A DNA stretch of 64,000 bases from NCBI RefSeq assembly GCF_016802725.1, contig NC_052666.1:24891497-24955496 (forward strand), in the 5' to 3' direction. This stretch comes from Solenopsis invicta (Eukaryota > Arthropoda > Insecta > Hymenoptera > Formicidae). The stretch's first letter is position 1. Each line of letters begins with the position of its first letter. This document shows, in pieces, positions 60,913 through 64,000 of the stretch. The translations under genes were made by a program, and so were the position numbers. A model generated the notes under the pieces. That model was not told the origin of the DNA. It ran no database searches and saw only the letters and a program-made list of their open reading frames with translations.

Positions 60913-63216
60913 ATGTTCGAGTGGGCATACGATGGTGTAAACAGCTCCATTCCACGCAATGTTGGTCCGGAATGTGCAAATTATTTAACATTAAAGCGCC
61001 GATTAATAGAAACCTTGTTTATATCTATATTCATCATATCCTGCATCATATGGGGTCTCAAGCGAATAACCTTGCCAAAGGAGCTGGCCTACGTCGGCCA
61101 GGACCGCGTCGGCAGACGAGTCCTGCTGATCGTGATGTCACTAGTCCTAGGTATGGAGATTGGCTTTAAGTTCACCAGCAGGACTGTTATTTATTTGTTA
61201 AACCCATGTCACATTACAACTGCATTACAGGTAAGCTTAAACCATCTGTAATAATTAAATTTGTTCTCACAAATGTAACCTATTTAATACATTTATGTTT
61301 TCTGTTACAAAACAGTTGTATTTGCTGGCTGCGGATCCTAGTCCAACAGTCACTGCTATTTTCAGGATACATCTGAATCTATTGAATGGACCTGTATTAG
61401 CATACCTATTTCCAGAAACAGAATCTCGGGTTGTAAGTTATTATTATAACATAATGAAACATCAAACAAAATAGAATTTGAAATAATAAAAGTTTTCTTC
61501 TTAGATATTTGCAGACAAAGCAAATTATTATATTCAACATGGTTTGATGCTAGTAATACCATATTATTTGTTGAGGATTGGAGGTAATTATCTATGTTTG
61601 AATAGAGATAACAGTAGATAATGAATAACCTTTGCTATTCTTAGGTGTATATAATATTGAGCCCCTATCTGATATGAGCTGGTCAATCCTCGGTTATGGC
61701 CTTAATGCAGGATATCACTTTTGGATTCTTCAAAGTGTTGCCTTGGTTCGTATATTGTGTCTTGTTATTTACATATTATGTACTTGGGTTTGTTTATGCC
61801 GATTAAATTAATGGAATGTTTACTATGGAGAAAATTATCAGAGTATTAAATTTTTTATCCTTGAAAATCATGAGATCAATTTCATAGGATTTTATCATTT
61901 ATATGGGATTTTACTCCAGGAGAAATTTTTAGGAAATTTTATTTTTTAATTTAATTTTATCTTTTTCTGACAAAATTGTTTCTCTAATCATTTTTTATAA
62001 TGTAAAATTAATTGACAATACATATGGCATACGTATTTATATATCTTATTATAACTCGTGAAGTTTTATAAAAAAATTAATAATAAGAGACAATACATCG
62101 TTCTAAATTAGCATCTAATCACTTTTCAAACTTTAAACTTTTGATGCGTTCAATTTGATGAGTTAATCTATATATTGCGCACAGATCGTTATATAAACGT
62201 ATTTAGTTCATTTTATTTCTTTTTACTATCTTCCAAAATTTAATTCAAAATTCAAGTGACTTTTCTTTGTGCATGATTAAATAGCATTACAAGATATAAT
62301 AAAATGAATTTATTTCAAAGCTAATTAAAAAAATTTTCTAGTCTTACCTAGAATTTTGACTCCTGAAACATCCAAAAATTTTTGGATAATTTTTTTACAA
62401 AATTTGAATAAAAACACTGTATTTAATTTTTATTTAGCTCACTATCTTTTGCTAATGGTTAGAACTAAAAAAAGATGGAAAGTAAATTAAAACAGAGATT
62501 AAAATTAAACTATACTAGTGTAAACGAGCCTAAATCTTCCCAGCAAAAAGAAATGGATTGAAATAGATAAAAATTCATGTGATTATTACCACAAATTCAA
62601 ATCCTTGATTGTTTATATCTATTTCAATCCAATTAAAGTTTAAAAAATTTTTGAATCTATTTTATTCCCTGAATATAGTGATTTCTATTTTTCCTTCCAA
62701 AAGAAGTTTTGGATAGTCACGTAATCCATTTTAACCTGTGACTTAAAAAGTAAATTAGAATTCATTTTCTTCATTACAAATTTTGAATTATTTAAATCCA
62801 TTTCTGTTCACTAAGCTTTGACTTATGTTATTATTAGTATAGAAGATTTATTTTATTATAATTATTTGCACTTATTTCAATTTAATTTATTATTAGAATA
62901 TCATTAATTAGAATTATGTATTTTTTTACAGCCTGTACAAGTGAATCTTAGTCATATGTTGTGTGCAGCTGTCTTGGATCCATTTGAAGGTCAAAATTAT
63001 CGATTATGGGCAGTGACTCATCAATTAATGTTATGCCCCATTCTGTGCAAACTGTTCTGTTATGGATCCAACTTTTTCTTAACTAAGTTTCCACCGACCA
63101 GGGTTAAGCCGTTGTTAGAATGCGCTCTCCCGAAAAAGAATTGTGCATATGAACAAAATGAGAAGTTACACGAAGAATCTAACACCTCAGGAAACGGCCA
63201 TACACATTTTGATTAA
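60913..63216 (+). CDS. TMEM164: Transmembrane protein 164 (TMEM164), five coding exons
   Basis: Exons 60913-61230, 61316-61432, 61505-61583, 61645-61745, 62932-63216 join in frame to 299 aa, close to the vertebrate length. Diagnostic family motifs in order: VGPECANYL, MEIGFKF with VIYLLNPCH (Cys99), LNLLNGPVLAYLFP, YYIQHGLMLVIPYYLL, GYHFWILQ, VNLSHMLCAAVLDPFEGQNYR, then a hydrophilic tail. Several hydrophobic segments indicate a multipass membrane protein. Vertebrate TMEM164 is a Cys-dependent acyltransferase that builds polyunsaturated ether phospholipids and affects ferroptosis; the conserved Cys in NPCH is the proposed catalytic residue and is kept here. An acceptor at 60881-60888 shows a spliced leader. 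The donor after 61745 (GTTCGT) is weak, but the frame and homology support it. AATAAA at 63991-63996 is a possible polyadenylation signal. Confidence 0.95.
62552..62634. repeat. Small hairpin in TMEM164 intron 4
   Basis: ATGGATTGAAATAGATA and the complement of TTGGATTGAAATAGATA face each other across about 45 bp. It probably belongs to a diverged foldback element that begins near 62539 (CCCAGCAAAAAG). The rest of this 1.2-kb intron is plain AT-rich DNA. Confidence 0.45.
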
Positions 63217-64000
63217 TTTGGAAAAGAAAATTATGTATTAGATGTGTCTAAACGCCTCATCTTGATTAAGTGAGTACATAGTCACCATTGTAACATCTAA
63301 GGTTATGTGAGATACTTACGGATTGATACTTACGGATTTGTAATATTTTTACATGATGTGCATTTGCGTTGGCAATCGCGCAGATATTCTATCATACATT
63401 ATAAAAATGTCGGGTTTTTCTTCCTTGCAGACTACACAATTTATAATTTATATCTGTTATATCTTCTAAATATGGTCTACAGGGAAACTGAAATGGGACA
63501 TAGGAAAAACTAACTTCTACAGGTTTAATACCTAATTACAGTCAATGTATACAATGATTAACATATTTTCACTAAGAACGTTTGTTTAAAAAAGTCAAGG
63601 AGGTTTTTATTTTTTAAGAATTGAACTCTTTCACACATACATTCTACCAAATAGATAATCTTGGTACAATCGTTGTGATCATATTAGTTTTAATTCAATA
63701 GTCCATGATACCAAACGATAAGAATAGTCAATTTGAAATATGAATTTCTGTCCAAATGCTTATCATGCCTAGCGCTGTGCATAGATTAAGAATCTCAAAG
63801 ATAGTGTGAGGTTTAAGCTGACGTTTAGTAACAACAGTTACTCATTAAAAATATAATTGCATCTTTTATTAGATAAAAACGCATTGTAAACGAATCACTT
63901 CTTGCGTTTTTATATTCATTTTTACTTGCGCAGTAGAAATGAAGATATTCAAATAACGAAACTGCAATATTTTATCTGTATATTAAACGTAATAAATAAG
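63217..64000 (+). other. 3' UTR and flank of TMEM164
   Basis: AT-rich sequence after the stop at 63214-63216. I see no further gene. AATAAA at 63991-63996 may end the transcript; an earlier variant signal cannot be excluded. Confidence 0.5.

Overview
The window is nuclear DNA from an insect. It is AT-rich, its genes carry many GT-AG introns, it has arthropod-type TATA/initiator promoters, and it is full of microsatellites, small foldback transposons and decayed mariner-type transposons. The gene set (two animal haem peroxidases, a C-minus odorant-binding protein, TMEM164) and the repeat style fit a hymenopteran, most likely an ant; that assignment is inference.

Layout. 1-6375: no secure gene; one possible remote first exon (319-388) for the first peroxidase. 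6387-18272 (+): peroxidase A, 12 coding exons, about 756 aa. 20907-40978 (+): peroxidase B, with a good TATA/Inr promoter, a noncoding first exon, a 6.5 kb leader intron and 13 coding exons (722 aa). A and B are tandem paralogues: intron phases match along the whole gene and four exons have identical lengths. A has one intron fewer, and its proximal haem-ligand histidine is replaced by asparagine. 42446-48584: a nested transposon about 6.1 kb long, flanked by TA, with 960-bp terminal inverted repeats, two opposed transposase copies, a mariner inserted in the left arm and a foldback MITE in a transposase intron. 48585-53043: relics and foldback elements. 53050-54922 (-): a six-exon C-minus odorant-binding protein. 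55004-60888: a dense series of foldback/MITE elements, including two PIF/Harbinger-like elements with TAA target duplications, one of which keeps a 52-aa acidic ORF. 60913-63216 (+): TMEM164, five coding exons, 299 aa.

The host genes do not form one pathway. The peroxidases are secreted or membrane-anchored oxidative enzymes (A possibly inactive), the odorant-binding protein is a small secreted carrier, and TMEM164 is a multipass membrane lipid acyltransferase homologue. All exon models were spliced by eye from frame, splice sites and comparison of the paralogues; percent identities were not computed.
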